Positions 12,317-23,752 of a DNA stretch of 64,000 bases are shown one piece after another (the first letter of the stretch is position 1; every line of letters begins with the position of its first letter). The position numbers were made by a program, and so were the translations under genes. Origin of the DNA: Brachynemurus nebulosus (taxonomy: Eukaryota; Arthropoda; Insecta; Neuroptera; Myrmeleontidae); the NCBI GenBank assembly GCA_035578155.1, contig JAPWDM010000001.1:8520670-8584669 (forward strand), given 5' to 3'. A model generated the notes under the pieces. That model did no database searches and had not been told where the DNA came from. It saw only the letters and a list, made by a program, of their open reading frames with translations.

Positions 12317-13433
12317 ATTCATAAAAAAAATTTAATGTCAATTAAATTGTGTAAAATAACATGACATCAAGTATACTGTGAGAAAATTGAACAAAATAAT
12401 TGTTTGAACTTGTTTATTATTTTAAATAAGCAATTCCCTACACAGCAACGCCGTTTAGTTCAGTTTCGCTTGCTGATTAGTACCATTCTATAAATTTCCC
12501 TCGCTGATTGGTTTAAAAGCGGGAGACATAGTAGGTACTTTTAGTCCCTTGGTACTAAAAATAACATTTTACACCCTATTACGAGAGACCAAAGTATGTA
12601 CTTTAGTTTCCCCATTTTTTTTGAAAACAAGTGTACACCCGCATTGAAAATGAAAAAAAAAATGCATAGTGATTAATCTACATATATAAGCATGAATATG
12701 TGAATTTTAAAGCAGTGATAGTATTGTTAAAAAAAAAAAGAAAAAACATACACTTTTACATAAAAAATCATTACAATTGAACTGAATAATTCAGAATGCG
12801 ATGACGCTTTTGAAACGAGTACGTATATTTATAGAACGATGTAAACATGCACATTTTCTCGTGTATACAAGTTAACAAAAATGTAACTGCAAATTCAGGA
12901 TAATAATGTAACATTACCTTTCTTAGGAAAGACAATATGTTGTCGAGAATGCGATATATTTTCCTTTATTTGTTGTCTTAACAAAAACGAATATAACAGT
13001 CAAGAAAAATTTAACGAAATAATATTTCCCCCCGGGGGTTGTCCAAACATGGTACCAAGCGGTTTTGCAGTTATAAAATTATTGAATTGATATTACGATT
13101 GTTATAAGAGCAGAGATACCTATGTATATCTGTTTTGTAAATAATAATTGCATAGGAAAATGTAATATGTGTGCAAATGAGACACATCAAACGTACTCAG
13201 TTCGAATCCATGCATGTACGCTACGTTAACAATGTACAATTTTGTACAGGTGAGTCAGTGGAAATCAGCAAAGTGGAAAAATAAATGAGTGTAAGTTATA
13301 CAAAAATGTTAAAGTGGAAAAAAATTCAAAAATTCAATCTTTTTTATAGTCAAGTACATTTAAACCAAATGTTTCGACTAGAATAAAAAATTTGAAGGAG
13401 TATACTGAGAATTATTTTATACCTGACTAAGGC
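12317..13433. other. No supported gene
   Basis: AT-rich sequence with A-runs; no frame worth calling and no repeat boundary that I can define. Confidence 0.5.
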
Positions 13434-14238
13434 CCGCCACACACGTACAGTTTCAACTGACAGTTTGAAACTCTACGTGTGTGGGTATTTCAGTCTCAGT
13501 TCAACGCAACTGTACAGTTAAACTAGGACGAATGAAATTTCAATTTTTTAAACTGAAAAGTTCAACTGATTGTTGCATGTGTGGGGATTCAACTGTACAG
13601 TTCTCAGTTCAATTTGTGTCAGGAGCATAGACCAATGAACACTATTATTATTATATTACTAGACAAAGCGTAAAGCCAGTTTGTAGGCATTTTTCTTGTG
13701 GCAGTTAACGGGATGAGACAGGTGAGATTTAAGGAATATAATATATTGTCCACTTTTCCGCAAATGGAACTATAATTAAAACGAATACCACTCTTTTTCT
13801 TTCAAAATTTTGCAGTTTCTTCTCAAGAAAGTAAAATTTGATTATCAATATTATATTTTGACAATAATTATTTGAAAACGTTACTACAAATACCACAGGT
13901 TATCGTATTGATTACTACATTACAGAATACTATTAAGTCGTATACTGGTCGTATCTGGCTGCTTCATTTATAAATTTATTGAGTGAGTCTATAGGATATA
14001 CAGAATATGTTCTTTAGTCTGTGGTCAGGAGCAAGTGCGTTTGATTTTCCTTTATTTAACAATATAATTTTCGTGGAATTAAAGATGTTGCTAGGTGAAA
14101 TTGTCTTGCTGTTTCCAATCGATTGTAAAAACTGAAGGATTGAACTGTACGTGTGTGTGCTCCTACACTGTACAGTTTCAGCTGACAGTTTTATCTGTTC
14201 AGTTCAAACTGTCAGTTGAAACTGTACGTGTGTGGTGG
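13434..14238. mobile_element. DNA transposon with TIR of about 36 bp and CAGTT-rich subterminal repeats
   Basis: The left end CCGCCACACACGTACAGTTT, followed by CAACTGACAGTTTGAA, is matched by the inverse of the right end (CCACCACACACGTACAGTTT at 14238) with one or two mismatches. Just inside both ends are many copies of AACTGTACAGTT and CAACTGACAGT in both orientations. The 805-bp interior has no recognisable transposase, so it is non-autonomous. The subterminal repeats recall hAT elements, but no 8-bp duplication is visible; AGG stands at both edges and may be chance. Confidence 0.75.
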
Positions 14239-14689
14239 AGGTAAGAATAATTTATTGTTAGAAATTTATACAAAAGCTAAAGTTTTATCAGGCTTTGGAG
14301 GATATGTTTGTGATTCATTGGTCCCGAATAATCTAGGTTATGTTCTAATACCTTTGTATACAAGTATTTGTGGAGAGTTATTGAAGATACTTGTCAGCAG
14401 TAAAAGCTACAAATAATGTAAAATTTGTCTCGTAGGGCAGAAAAATTCTTGGAGAAGCAACACCCCCAATCTCAGCATTCGTTACCGTTATATTCTGTTT
14501 CACACCTGAATAATGCTAACGACCATAAAGACAAAAAGTGATGCGGGTATGACTCGAGAGGTTCACACTACCAACATCACAGTGGATATGTAGTTATACT
14601 TATGTGTACAGTTACAGAATGATGTTTAATGGGATATAGTTAAACCAAGTACGACTTCTCAGTTTTAAAATTTCGCCAATTAAGTTTAG

Positions 14690-14830
14690 AAATGCCAGTC
14701 TACTGGGTGAGTTCGTTTTGGACGCCTCTTGTCAAAAAATTTAATCTTTTGTGAGAATGCAAAAGTTTTCCTACACCATTTGAAAGAGCGGGAAAAATTA
14801 AACAAAGGTGTATGATACTCTGTATCAATT
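14690..14830 (-). repeat. Dispersed repeat A, fragment
   Basis: On the minus strand this resembles the central part of repeat A: the block around the stretch that reads ACCATTTGAAAGAG on the plus strand, close to bases 94-112, and a GAATTCGTCC-like end comparable to 61820-61830. It is diverged and short. Confidence 0.45.
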
Positions 14831-15483
14831 TTTAAAATAAAACCTGACTTTTTAAGAATGCGTAATGAATTTTTTTTAGATATTGCATTTTAAACGAAAA
14901 CGTTTTTGAATGGGACGTTATCATTACGATTAATACTAGACAGAAAGAGAGAATATTTACATACATTTATTTTCTTCACAGTTAGAAAATTAAGCAATTT
15001 TAAATGGTTATGGAACACATGGGTCCTGTAAACCCAAAACGCCAAAAACAAAGTACCCAACCGATTTTAAATTTTTTTGTCACTCTTAGAAAGCTAAACA
15101 AACGGATATGAACAATTGTTAAATGGGCACCCTAAGACTCTGGCGGACCGCTATAAGTTATCCTATGTAAGGTTTGCCAGAGTCTTGGAAAAGTACTAAA
15201 AATAAACTACTTAACAATTTTAAATGTGTTATCTCGTTACACCCCAAAAAGGCTGCATTCTGGTATACAAAAAATCATACACATTATATGACCCAGTTTG
15301 TGATACAGTTCTTTGTTGTCGCTTGGGGATCATTGCTGTATATGATAATTTTTTTCTTTATTTTTCTACATGACGCTGGTGGTTTTCACGTATTTCTTGT
15401 TATTTTAATTGCTCTAACTTAGCAGAATGTGAACACATGTCAACTACATATAAACACTGTGCGACATAATTACAGTTTATTTG
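14831..15483. other. No supported gene
   Basis: AT-rich sequence; the frame at 15174-15422 has a hydrophobic end but no recognisable family. Confidence 0.5.
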
Positions 15484-15491
15484 AAGATCAG

Positions 15492-16073
15492 CAGTGGCGT
15501 AGCGTGCCTTGTAGGGACCCTGTATCAAAATTAGTTGGGGGGCCCAAATGAAGGGTAAAGATTTCTCACAAAAGAAACAAAAATGCTTGCATTAAATTAA
15601 AATAAATATTTATTGATTATAAGTTATCGCTTCCTCCTAGAAATTGAGCCTAGCCAAACAATTCAAGTTAAATATACACTTTTCTTGCCTTTTTTCCGGC
15701 AAATTGATTTATTAAATCATCTATAGCTGAAGATGGTTTCAATTTTTCTAAAATTTCTGCCTCTATAGACAATAGTGACAAGTCTGATAGCCGTTTCTGC
15801 CCCATCGAAGTCTCATTTTTGAAGTTACCCATGTTGCCAACTTTTGGGCGCACGCTTAACCCCGGAAAAAAAGGGGTCGCTTCTTTAACTTTTGTCATTT
15901 CTAAAGTGAAAACTCTATTATAGGCACGTGTGACAGTTTTTTTATATGTTTTTTTCCCGGGAAGCATGAGATTAAGTGACAGATAACATTTTACCTTACA
16001 CACGTTAGGGGCCTCTGTAGCCCGGGGGTCCCGTATCATTGATACGGCTGATACGGCGGTAGCTACACCCCTG
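15492..16073 (-). mobile_element. hAT element with perfect 8-bp target duplication
   Basis: The ends are CAGTGGCGTAGCGTGCC at 15492 and, reverse complemented, CAGGGGTGTAGCTACCGCC at 16073, sharing 9-10 of the first 13 positions. AAGATCAG flanks both sides (15484-15491 and 16074-16081), an exact 8-bp duplication as hAT transposition produces. The 582-bp body retains the 3-prime end of a transposase gene on the minus strand, so it is a deletion derivative. Confidence 0.9.
15668..15820 (-). pseudogene. C-terminal dimerisation tail of a hAT transposase
   Basis: The last 50 codons of a minus-strand frame, up to a TAA stop, end RLSDLSLLSIEAEILEKL, a short spacer, then INQFAGKKARKVYI. The pattern RLxxLxLLSIExxI followed by IxxFAxKKARK is the C-terminus of the hAT dimerisation region as found in ZMYM1-like transposases, where it holds the active complex together. 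Only this tail remains. Upstream in the same frame the sequence is not transposase-like, and the first ATG of the open frame (16094-16096) lies outside the element, beyond its target duplication, so that start is meaningless. The DNA-binding finger and catalytic residues are absent. Confidence 0.75.
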
Positions 16074-16081
16074 AAGATCAG

Positions 16082-17652
16082 ATTAATATTACACATGTAG
16101 TAAAATTTATGACAAAATTTTACACTAGCTTTTTTAGTACGGCGATGTTAAATGTACACTAATTTGTTGATAATGTTTTTGTGTTCAAATAAACATGAAA
16201 TATTGGTAGTATAATCAGATTACATACATACGAATAGGTAAAAATATGAATATAAAAAATATTCCATTTCATCAAATTTTTTAAAAAACAAATTTTGTGA
16301 TAAAAAATTCAATCAAACAAAAAATAATTTATAAAAATAAAAAAAATTATGTATATTTACAAAAATATTTAAATATTTGTGTAGATACTGTTTTTGCAAA
16401 TTGCATATTAAACAAACATGTAAAACGTTTGGGTCATTTACCCATGCATTCACCTGACATTTATGTTACAAAATGTGCAATTTTGCTATCAATTTATTTA
16501 TTTTATCATTTTAAAATTTATTAGATGTAAACACAAAATTGATTTTAATATTAGAGGTGTTGAAAGCGTTCATTTGTTATTAACAGCGTAAAGTTGTTTG
16601 TTTATTTTCGATGCTTCCTACAATAGCAGATGTCATTCATTATTAATTTATGCAAACTTTCTGAAAGATACTTATTGCAGAAGACCGATGAAAGATTTAT
16701 TTGTAAATAATACAGTATCTATGCAATTTAGAAGAAAAAGAAAAAATCACAATATAGAAAAAAAGGAATAATTAGTTGGAAAATGAGAAATAGTATAGTG
16801 TTTTATTTTCCATACTAATAATCAAAGTTTCTCTGGTGTGAATTTTCTGATCTGCCCTCGTAACTATTTACACGGTGAAATCATCTTCCAAGTTTAGGAT
16901 AAATGTTTTTCGTTTTATTACTCAAAAACTACAGTCGATATAAAGAAAGTTTAAACTGACACTATATTTCCAAAGAGTTTTCTACTGATGTGTATAAATC
17001 CATAGCCGGAAAACTAAAAAAACTGCAATATTTTTATGGGATTTAATACACATGAATTAAAATATCACTTAGAAAACATATTAACACGTTAATGGTCATG
17101 AAGAATTATGACGAAATGACCAGTTAATAAACTCTATATGGAATTGTTGACGTGGTACAGCGTGATGTCGCAGTTAGTTAGGTTTCACTTGACGTCTTAC
17201 AGCATCAATGACTGTGAACCGGTTGAAATTTACTCAATATTTACCAAGATGCTTAAGTTTACGACGCCTATAATTTTAATATACCTACACAGTTTTTTTA
17301 TTTCATAGTTTTATGTTGAAACCAAGTTAGTAACGTAATTAAATTTGAAAAACTTTTACCCTTTGCTCTTATAAAACATATTTAGCATGACAATGTGGGT
17401 AGCCCATTAGGTCAACCATACTTTACATTTAAACATTAAAATCTGGATCTGTGGATAATAGATCGCGTTGAACCAACTTTTGAAAATAACAAATCTAACA
17501 AATAAAGCATTTAAAACCTTTAATTCGAGCTTTGAAAAAATCATGCGTCATGTCATGTCATGTCTTACCAGCTATAGCTGCGAAACATGTTTATTTTTGC
17601 TTGAATGCAAAAGCTTAATTATAGGAGTTTCAATCAAATATAATATTATATG
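16082..17652. other. No supported gene
   Basis: AT-rich DNA. Frames at 16297-16524 and 17468-17695 have low-complexity, K/N/I-rich products typical of chance in AT-rich sequence. Confidence 0.5.
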
Positions 17653-17655
17653 TTA

Positions 17656-18073
17656 TGCTGTCTACACAATCAATGAAATAAGGAATAATAAATAAGAAAT
17701 AAGGAATAAGAAGTATGCCATCTAGTGATGTTGCATGGAACTTTAACGTAACTGGGTCATAGATATAAATATGTAGGTATTTTTTTACGTCAAAATTCGT
17801 GATTTTTTTCACTTAGTGACAAAAAAGTCATCACGAACGTTACTTTTTCACGAATTCTGATGTACAAAAATACCTAAATACATTTACCTATGAGCAGTTA
17901 AGTTAAAGTTTCATTCAACGTCACTAGATGGCATACTCCTTATTTCTTATTTCTTATTTCTTATTCCTTATTTCTTATTTCATTAAAGTTCCATTTAACG
18001 TCATTAGACGACATACTTCTTATTCCTTATTTCTTATTTCTTATTCCTTATTTCATTGATTGTGTAGACAGCC
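17656..18073. mobile_element. TTA-flanked MITE, PIF/Harbinger-like, unit 1
   Basis: The ends TGCTGTCTACACAATCAATG and, reverse complemented, GGCTGTCTACACAATCAATG lie between TTA trinucleotides (17653-17655 and 18074-18076). Next to each end is an AT-rich arm of AAATAAGGAATAAG-type units. A short central palindrome around TTTTTTGTCAC joins the arms. The right arm contains an extra copy of about 85 bp (17941-18060 region: two CATACT(C/T)CTTAT blocks). It is non-coding. TTA duplications are the mark of PIF/Harbinger elements. Confidence 0.8.
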
Positions 18074-18076
18074 TTA

Positions 18077-18407
18077 TGGGTCATACACAATCAAAGAACT
18101 AAGAAATAAGAAATTAGAAATAAGGAATAAGAAGTATGCCATCTAGTGACGTTGAATGGAACTTTAACGTAACTGCCCATAGGTATATGTATTTAGGTAT
18201 TTTTGTACATCAAAATTCATGAAAAAATAACGTTCGTGATGACTTTTTTGTCACTAAAGTGAAAAAAATCACGAATTTTGACCTACAAAAGTACCGACAT
18301 ATTTATATCTATGAGCAGTTGCGTTAAAGTTCCACTCAACGTCACTAGATGGTATACATCTTATTCCTTATTTCTTATTACTTATTTCATTGATTGTGTA
18401 GACACCC
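18077..18407. mobile_element. TTA-flanked MITE, PIF/Harbinger-like, unit 2
   Basis: This is a second copy of the same family, lying immediately after unit 1 and sharing its right-hand TTA (18074-18076); the far TTA is at 18408-18410. The right end (GGGTGTCTACACAATCAATG, reverse complemented) is intact and the left end (TGGGTCATACACAATCAAAG) has drifted. It is 331 bp and lacks the arm duplication of unit 1. Confidence 0.8.
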
Positions 18408-18410
18408 TTA

Positions 18411-20774
18411 CTGTATTTTAATAACTTTTGTCTTTTTTATTTGCCAAAAAGGTTATGTCGATTTTTAGAATATTTCGGTAAAACCATTTGATTTAAATAC
18501 ATAAAGCAAAACAAAGAATATTACTATTTGTATATTACTTAAATAACCCCCCCCAAAAAAAAAAAAAAATAAATATATTTCTATTGAAAGGGTGTCACAC
18601 TTTTTTATACATGTGTATATACATGATTAATACATTCTTATTGAGAAGAAAAAAAAATACCGTTGATTCATGTATCTACGTATAAAAAGAAATCATCGAA
18701 ATAAATGAAATTCTTTAAACCTCAATCTGTATTTACGATAACAACAAAAACCCATCATAAAAATGTTATTAGAAAAATATTTTTGAAAAATCAATAATTC
18801 TAGACAGGCATCTTCTACCTTTTAGGTACACTAGCTATCTATGAATGTATGTCGGATAAGTACCTACATACATAGATCTCTTGAACACTATTTAGAAAGA
18901 AATACCTTAAACGGATGAATGAATAAACGACAGAAATGGAGGGTTCTGGAAAAATACCTTTTTTTTTTTTTTGCTAAATTGTTGTCATTTTTTTATGAAT
19001 AAAATATCGGTGTTGAAAAATCTTATTCAGTTTGTCAGAGAGTGGCTTGGCTGGCATTGACTTATTATATTTTTTTTTTCTAACCAAACATTTTTTTTTT
19101 GATAAATAAATCCAATGTGAAAAATTGTCATTCTATCTGTCGGTTTTCTCTGTTGCCCGTTTTGTACCGCCACTAGTGGCATCCTCACCTAACAAAAATA
19201 TTTATTCTAATTTAACAGAATATATAATAAATAATCTACACACCTATAAAGCGGCATATATCTATCTATGCGGGACGTGTACATTTTTGTGTATAGGTGT
19301 AGTAGCGATGGATTGAAGCATAAACTTTTTTTTATAGTTGTACCTACAACAAATTTTATTGCATACGTTTTTCCTCTTTTTTTTTTGGTGTGTAAAATTT
19401 ATAAGTGGCATATATTTGATGTAGCAATATACGGGTGATTTTGAAAAAGAGCTCTTGTGAGATTTAACAAATTTTGGGTCTAGTGAATAAATCAAAATCA
19501 AATTAAAACATTTTTCAATTACATCACCAGACAAAAGATTACTGGACACTCAGTTACTAATACTATTACTCCACTTAACATTTGAAACGAAATTTTAAAT
19601 AATAGTATTTTGAAAACGTGACCTTTCTGAAGTTTGGTAATTTACATGTAAATCTACTACCGATTTTTTTTATGCATAAATGTATGTTTTTTTTCAACGT
19701 CCCTTCTATAATAATTTTGAGTTACTTTAAAGATCTTTACTCTGACTCTTACAAGTAAAGGTCCCGAGGTCGGACCTGTCGATTTAGATAAAACTTAGAT
19801 ACATATGTTGTAGAATACTAAAAAATAAGCGACACGTATTTTTTTATCGGCGGAAAATTGGTTTGAAAGAGTGAAACCGCCCGTCAAAAGTTGGGGTGAA
19901 AATTTTATTTTTTATATTTCTCGAAAACGGTGATAGTCTAAGAGCTAGCTACATAAAAAACTTATTATCGCTACATGGTTGATTCCTGTTGTAAAAGAAT
20001 CCCTTTTTTTTGTTAATTATTGTGTTTATAACAATTGTTAATTGGTGAATATTAATTGTTACCGATGTGGTTTAATATTTTAAATCAGTTTTTAACTAGT
20101 ATTTCAAGAAAATTTTCAAAAAATTTCAACAATTTAAATTTGAAGTGGTCAATTTTATGGCTGTATATTATGATTAATCGAATTATTTCAACCTTTGGGT
20201 CAATTAGAGGTGTTTTGATACCTCGTTTTCTTTGTTTCCCGTTGTTTTTTACCAATTGGGTGTGGTTTGAATTTATAATAAAATAATATAATAAAATAAT
20301 ATATATAGAATTTATAATAAAATAAAATAATAGAATGTTCTGGAATCGTTCACTCGTTCTAAAAAAATTTTTCAATCTTTTTCAACTTTTTTAACTCGAT
20401 AATAATTTTCTTTTTTATTTTACGACGTTTGCCATAATCTTTGAAAATGGCCACGGGCCGAAACATGTAAGATATTTTTTAAAAATTTATTTTGATACTT
20501 TGATTTTCATCTTTACTTGGTGATGTTTTTATTTTGTTTTTTCATTTAGTTTTTGTTTTGACTTGTTTGCTACGGATATGTAGCTCATATTCGTAATCCG
20601 CAACGTCGGTTTTTTCGTTTTATCCTTGTGCAGGAAGTCGTTGTTTTATCAGATTGTATTTGTAAAAGAATCCTATATTACCTGTCAGAGTTTATTTGCT
20701 ACTAGAGACGGTTTAGTGGGACGGACGGTATGAACTTTTGAGATGGTTGGGCAGACTCTAGATGACAAAATTTA
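18411..20774. other. About 2.4 kb without a supported gene
   Basis: AT-rich, with runs of A, T and C (18547-18570). A segment GGCCACGGGCCGAAACATGT at 20450-20469 looks like a piece of a dispersed repeat. A short tandem of AATATAATAAAAT occurs near 20278-20330. Frames over 19125-20375 are unrecognisable. Confidence 0.5.
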
Positions 20775-20776
20775 TA

Positions 20777-21026
20777 GGGTGAATGCGGGAGAGATGTGGC
20801 ACATCTTGAAAACACTTGATAATTCTTAAAGTACGCATTTAATTGATTTGAAATTTGGTACGCAATAAATGTAAACATTGTTCTTTAAAATTATTTATAA
20901 ATGATTTTAAATTTTGAGTTATAAAGGATTCATAATTAACATTTTTGTAGAGCCTGCAAAGCGGGGTCTCTCCCACATCTCAAAGAAGGTAAGACGCCGC
21001 ATAGTTCATATTAAAAATTTTGCATT
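20777..21026 (-). mobile_element. Partial copy of the GGGTGAATGCGGGAGAG element
   Basis: Bordered on the left by TA (20775-20776), it begins GGGTGAATGCGGGAGAGATG and matches the right half of 43639-44208 in inverse orientation over about 220 bp. The match includes the GAGCCTGCAAAGCGG block at 20951-20965. It breaks down soon after 21000, so only one end is present. Confidence 0.75.
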
Positions 21027-21112
21027 TTACACACATCTCCATACATGATGCATGCCATATGTAACCATTTTTGGCGCTTTATACTTTTAAAGCGATAAAA
21101 GATGTTTTATAG

Positions 21113-21502
21113 CAGGGACGGATGTAGATGGCGATAGTGAAGGAAGCGATCACCCCTTTCTCTTAAGACATTTGGAAATGCTACCAAACTCGATCAAAAT
21201 TCAAGAAACAAACTCAATCAAAATTCAAGAAACAAAAAACCGAGCTCAATAGATGCAATTTCTCTTGCATCAGAGGGCCAAATTTTGAAAGGAAACTTAA
21301 TCTTACAGTTTAAAAATTTTAATGTGGATATTTAGGTCTGTATTTCTTTGTTTTTCGCGGAAAAGCAGTTCGGGTAGAAAATGTAACTTCCTGTGATAAC
21401 CAGGCCAAACACAACAACTGTTTTCATTGGTGATGATTCCATATTCTTTTTATTATTATTTTTTTAGTTTCCCTGCACGATAAACGCCTGAAGCCGCTCC
21501 TG
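21113..21502. mobile_element. hAT-like element, about 390 bp
   Basis: The ends CAGGGACGGATGTAG and, reverse complemented, CAGGAGCGGCTTCAGG agree in hAT style (CAGG-CGG). Flanks TTTTATAG (21105-21112) and ATTTATTG (21503-21510) match at 6 of 8 positions, a decayed duplication. It is non-coding; a local repeat of CTCAATCAAAATTCAAGAAAC lies near its start. Confidence 0.6.
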
Positions 21503-21510
21503 ATTTATTG

Positions 21511-23532
21511 TGGATAATTTCTCAAGAAACCATCTTTTAATGAAGCTCTTTTGGAAAGGAGATCACGTATACTCGAAATTACGTATAATACATTCTGAAA
21601 AGTTTTATATTGATTAGGTTGTTCGTTACAGAGAAAAAAATTTTCGAATATAACCTTCTATTCTGATATGTCAAAGTGATATAATGCCTTAAATGAAAAT
21701 ATAGCACAGATAGAGATTTAAACTGAGATTTTAATAATTATAATAGATGAAAACTGTATACTTTAAAAAAAAAAATTTTTCACATAGCCCGAGGAAATAA
21801 AATTAAATGATCAACATGCTATAAGTTTATATAAAAAAGTAAAGTAGGTTAAAGAAGGAAACAAAATATTTTTATTCAATCTTTTAAATAAATTTTATTA
21901 ATTCTTTTCCTTTTCTAAATAAGCAATATATGAGAGCATATAAAATCAATAATAGTAGGCCGCAAATAAAAAAGGAGAAAAAAGTAAAAATAATTTACAT
22001 CGGTCTCTTTTGTTCCGACTATGTACAACAATGCGATAGTATTTTTTCTCTCCTCCATACTATGCCAGTTTTCATTTTCGTTGTATTTTATTACGAATTT
22101 TACTTTTTAGACTGTTCGTAAATCTGTAGATTAAAATAAATCATAAAATATATGACTTGATAGGAATGAGAAATAAGCACAATTTGAATTTGGTTCGGTT
22201 TTCACTAGAGGGCAGTCAGTGTATGCTAGCATACAAATGTAGGTATTACCAGTTCACTAGCACATAGCTCTAAATAGGTACACATATCTATCTATAGGTT
22301 GGGTCACATTCAAGGTATATTCAGAGTTAAAAGCTAAAAAAAGACACATTGTAAATAATTTTTTCCTTAAAAGCCTTATATGCAATCGATTTGAAACCTC
22401 TTACATACCTATTGCCAAGCATTCCTTTAAGTATAAAAAAAATGTTTTTATTTTCTTTTTTCCAAATTACAATGTATTTTATACGCACAGCACGCAACTT
22501 CAACGGGTGGTCAAAAATTAGGAAATCAAACAAGGATCCTCCCTTATACGTTATAATTAATAGGGAGCTACAGACTGCAGCTTGTGCACCGATTTAAGAA
22601 TGTAGCTTTGAACACAATTAAAGATTTATTTTATTTTTTTGTTTACATTTATGTCCGAAAGTTTCCTCTTACATAATTCTTTCCGCTCAGTAATCATTTA
22701 TCACCATTAATCAGCAGTCCTTGCCTTCTTGGATTTTACAGTGCAGTGTTTTTCCGAAATTTCAATACGTTCGTTACCTCTTTTATTAATGTCATTTTAT
22801 TGTATGCGTGAAGTCCAATATTAAACCCCAGAACATCGAAAAATTTTAATAAGGATTTTAATCCTTTATTAAAAACACACACGTATGTTCAAGAGGACAA
22901 TTCAATCACTTTTGGTACCTACTGCATATGATTCAGCGACCGTTTCATATTTCGTTTCCAAATTTTAAATGACGATTGTTGGGATTAAAAGAAATCAAAA
23001 ATATCGAGGGAAAAAAATTACGATTTTTTTTCTGCAGTCCTAAATAACTTCTTAAATAAACACAAATTTACTCGAAAAAATACCTCCGGTGTAAAAATAG
23101 GTGAATATTTCGGTATTTTTGATAACTCCTAAACATCAAATCATTGAGGTTATACATAAAAAATATAGTGTTTTCACTAATCCTTGTAGTTCTGGCACAA
23201 TCTTTCCTCTTAATCGTGTAAATTATAATGTTATTAATTTGTTTAAAAAAACGGTGAGTATTTTGGAAACGCTTACATATTTCTTCTTTGCTTCTGTTTT
23301 CTAAGATAGCTAAAAAGTTAAGCTAAAACCGTGCAAAAACTAAAATTTTTAACTGTATTAGAGTATGAAATCGTACGATACAAATTTTTTTTTGTTATTT
23401 TTTCGCACACTTTTCCTCTGTTTATATCCCTAATGGGCAAAATATTTAAACAGACGGCAATTTTCGACAAAATTGTTTTGTGTGTGTCAATATTGCCAAG
23501 AAAAGGAAATTCGTTGAAGCTCACAGTATTTC
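21511..23532. other. About 2 kb without a supported gene
   Basis: AT-rich sequence. The 14-mer TTCAACGGGTGGTC at 22499-22512 recurs at 36120-36133, a small shared repeat fragment. Reading frames here are short and unrecognised. Confidence 0.5.
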
Positions 23533-23534
23533 TA

Positions 23535-23750
23535 CACGGAGAGAAAATTCTTATAAAAATTACTGTGCTCATGCTACAATCGACGTGTAACAGGCGAACA
23601 TACCCAATTTTTGTACGGTAAAATTATAAAAATTATAGTTATATTATTGTAATTTTTATAATTTTACCGTACAAAAATTGGATATGTTCGCCTGTTACAC
23701 GTCGATTGTAGTATGAGCACAGTAATTTTAATAGGAATTTTATCTCCGTG
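23535..23750. mobile_element. Near-palindromic MITE, TA-flanked
   Basis: The ends CACGGAGAGAAAATTC and, reverse complemented, CACGGAGATAAAATTC are bordered by TA (23533-23534 and 23751-23752). The arms pair along almost all of the 216 bp with few mismatches, leaving a tiny AT loop near 23635-23650. It is non-coding and highly likely to fold when transcribed. The frames crossing it on both strands are incidental. Confidence 0.85.
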
Positions 23751-23752
23751 TA

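Noticed and set aside
15668..16096. A complete 142-residue protein
   Set aside because: The ATG lies outside the hAT element; only the last 50 or so residues are transposase-like.
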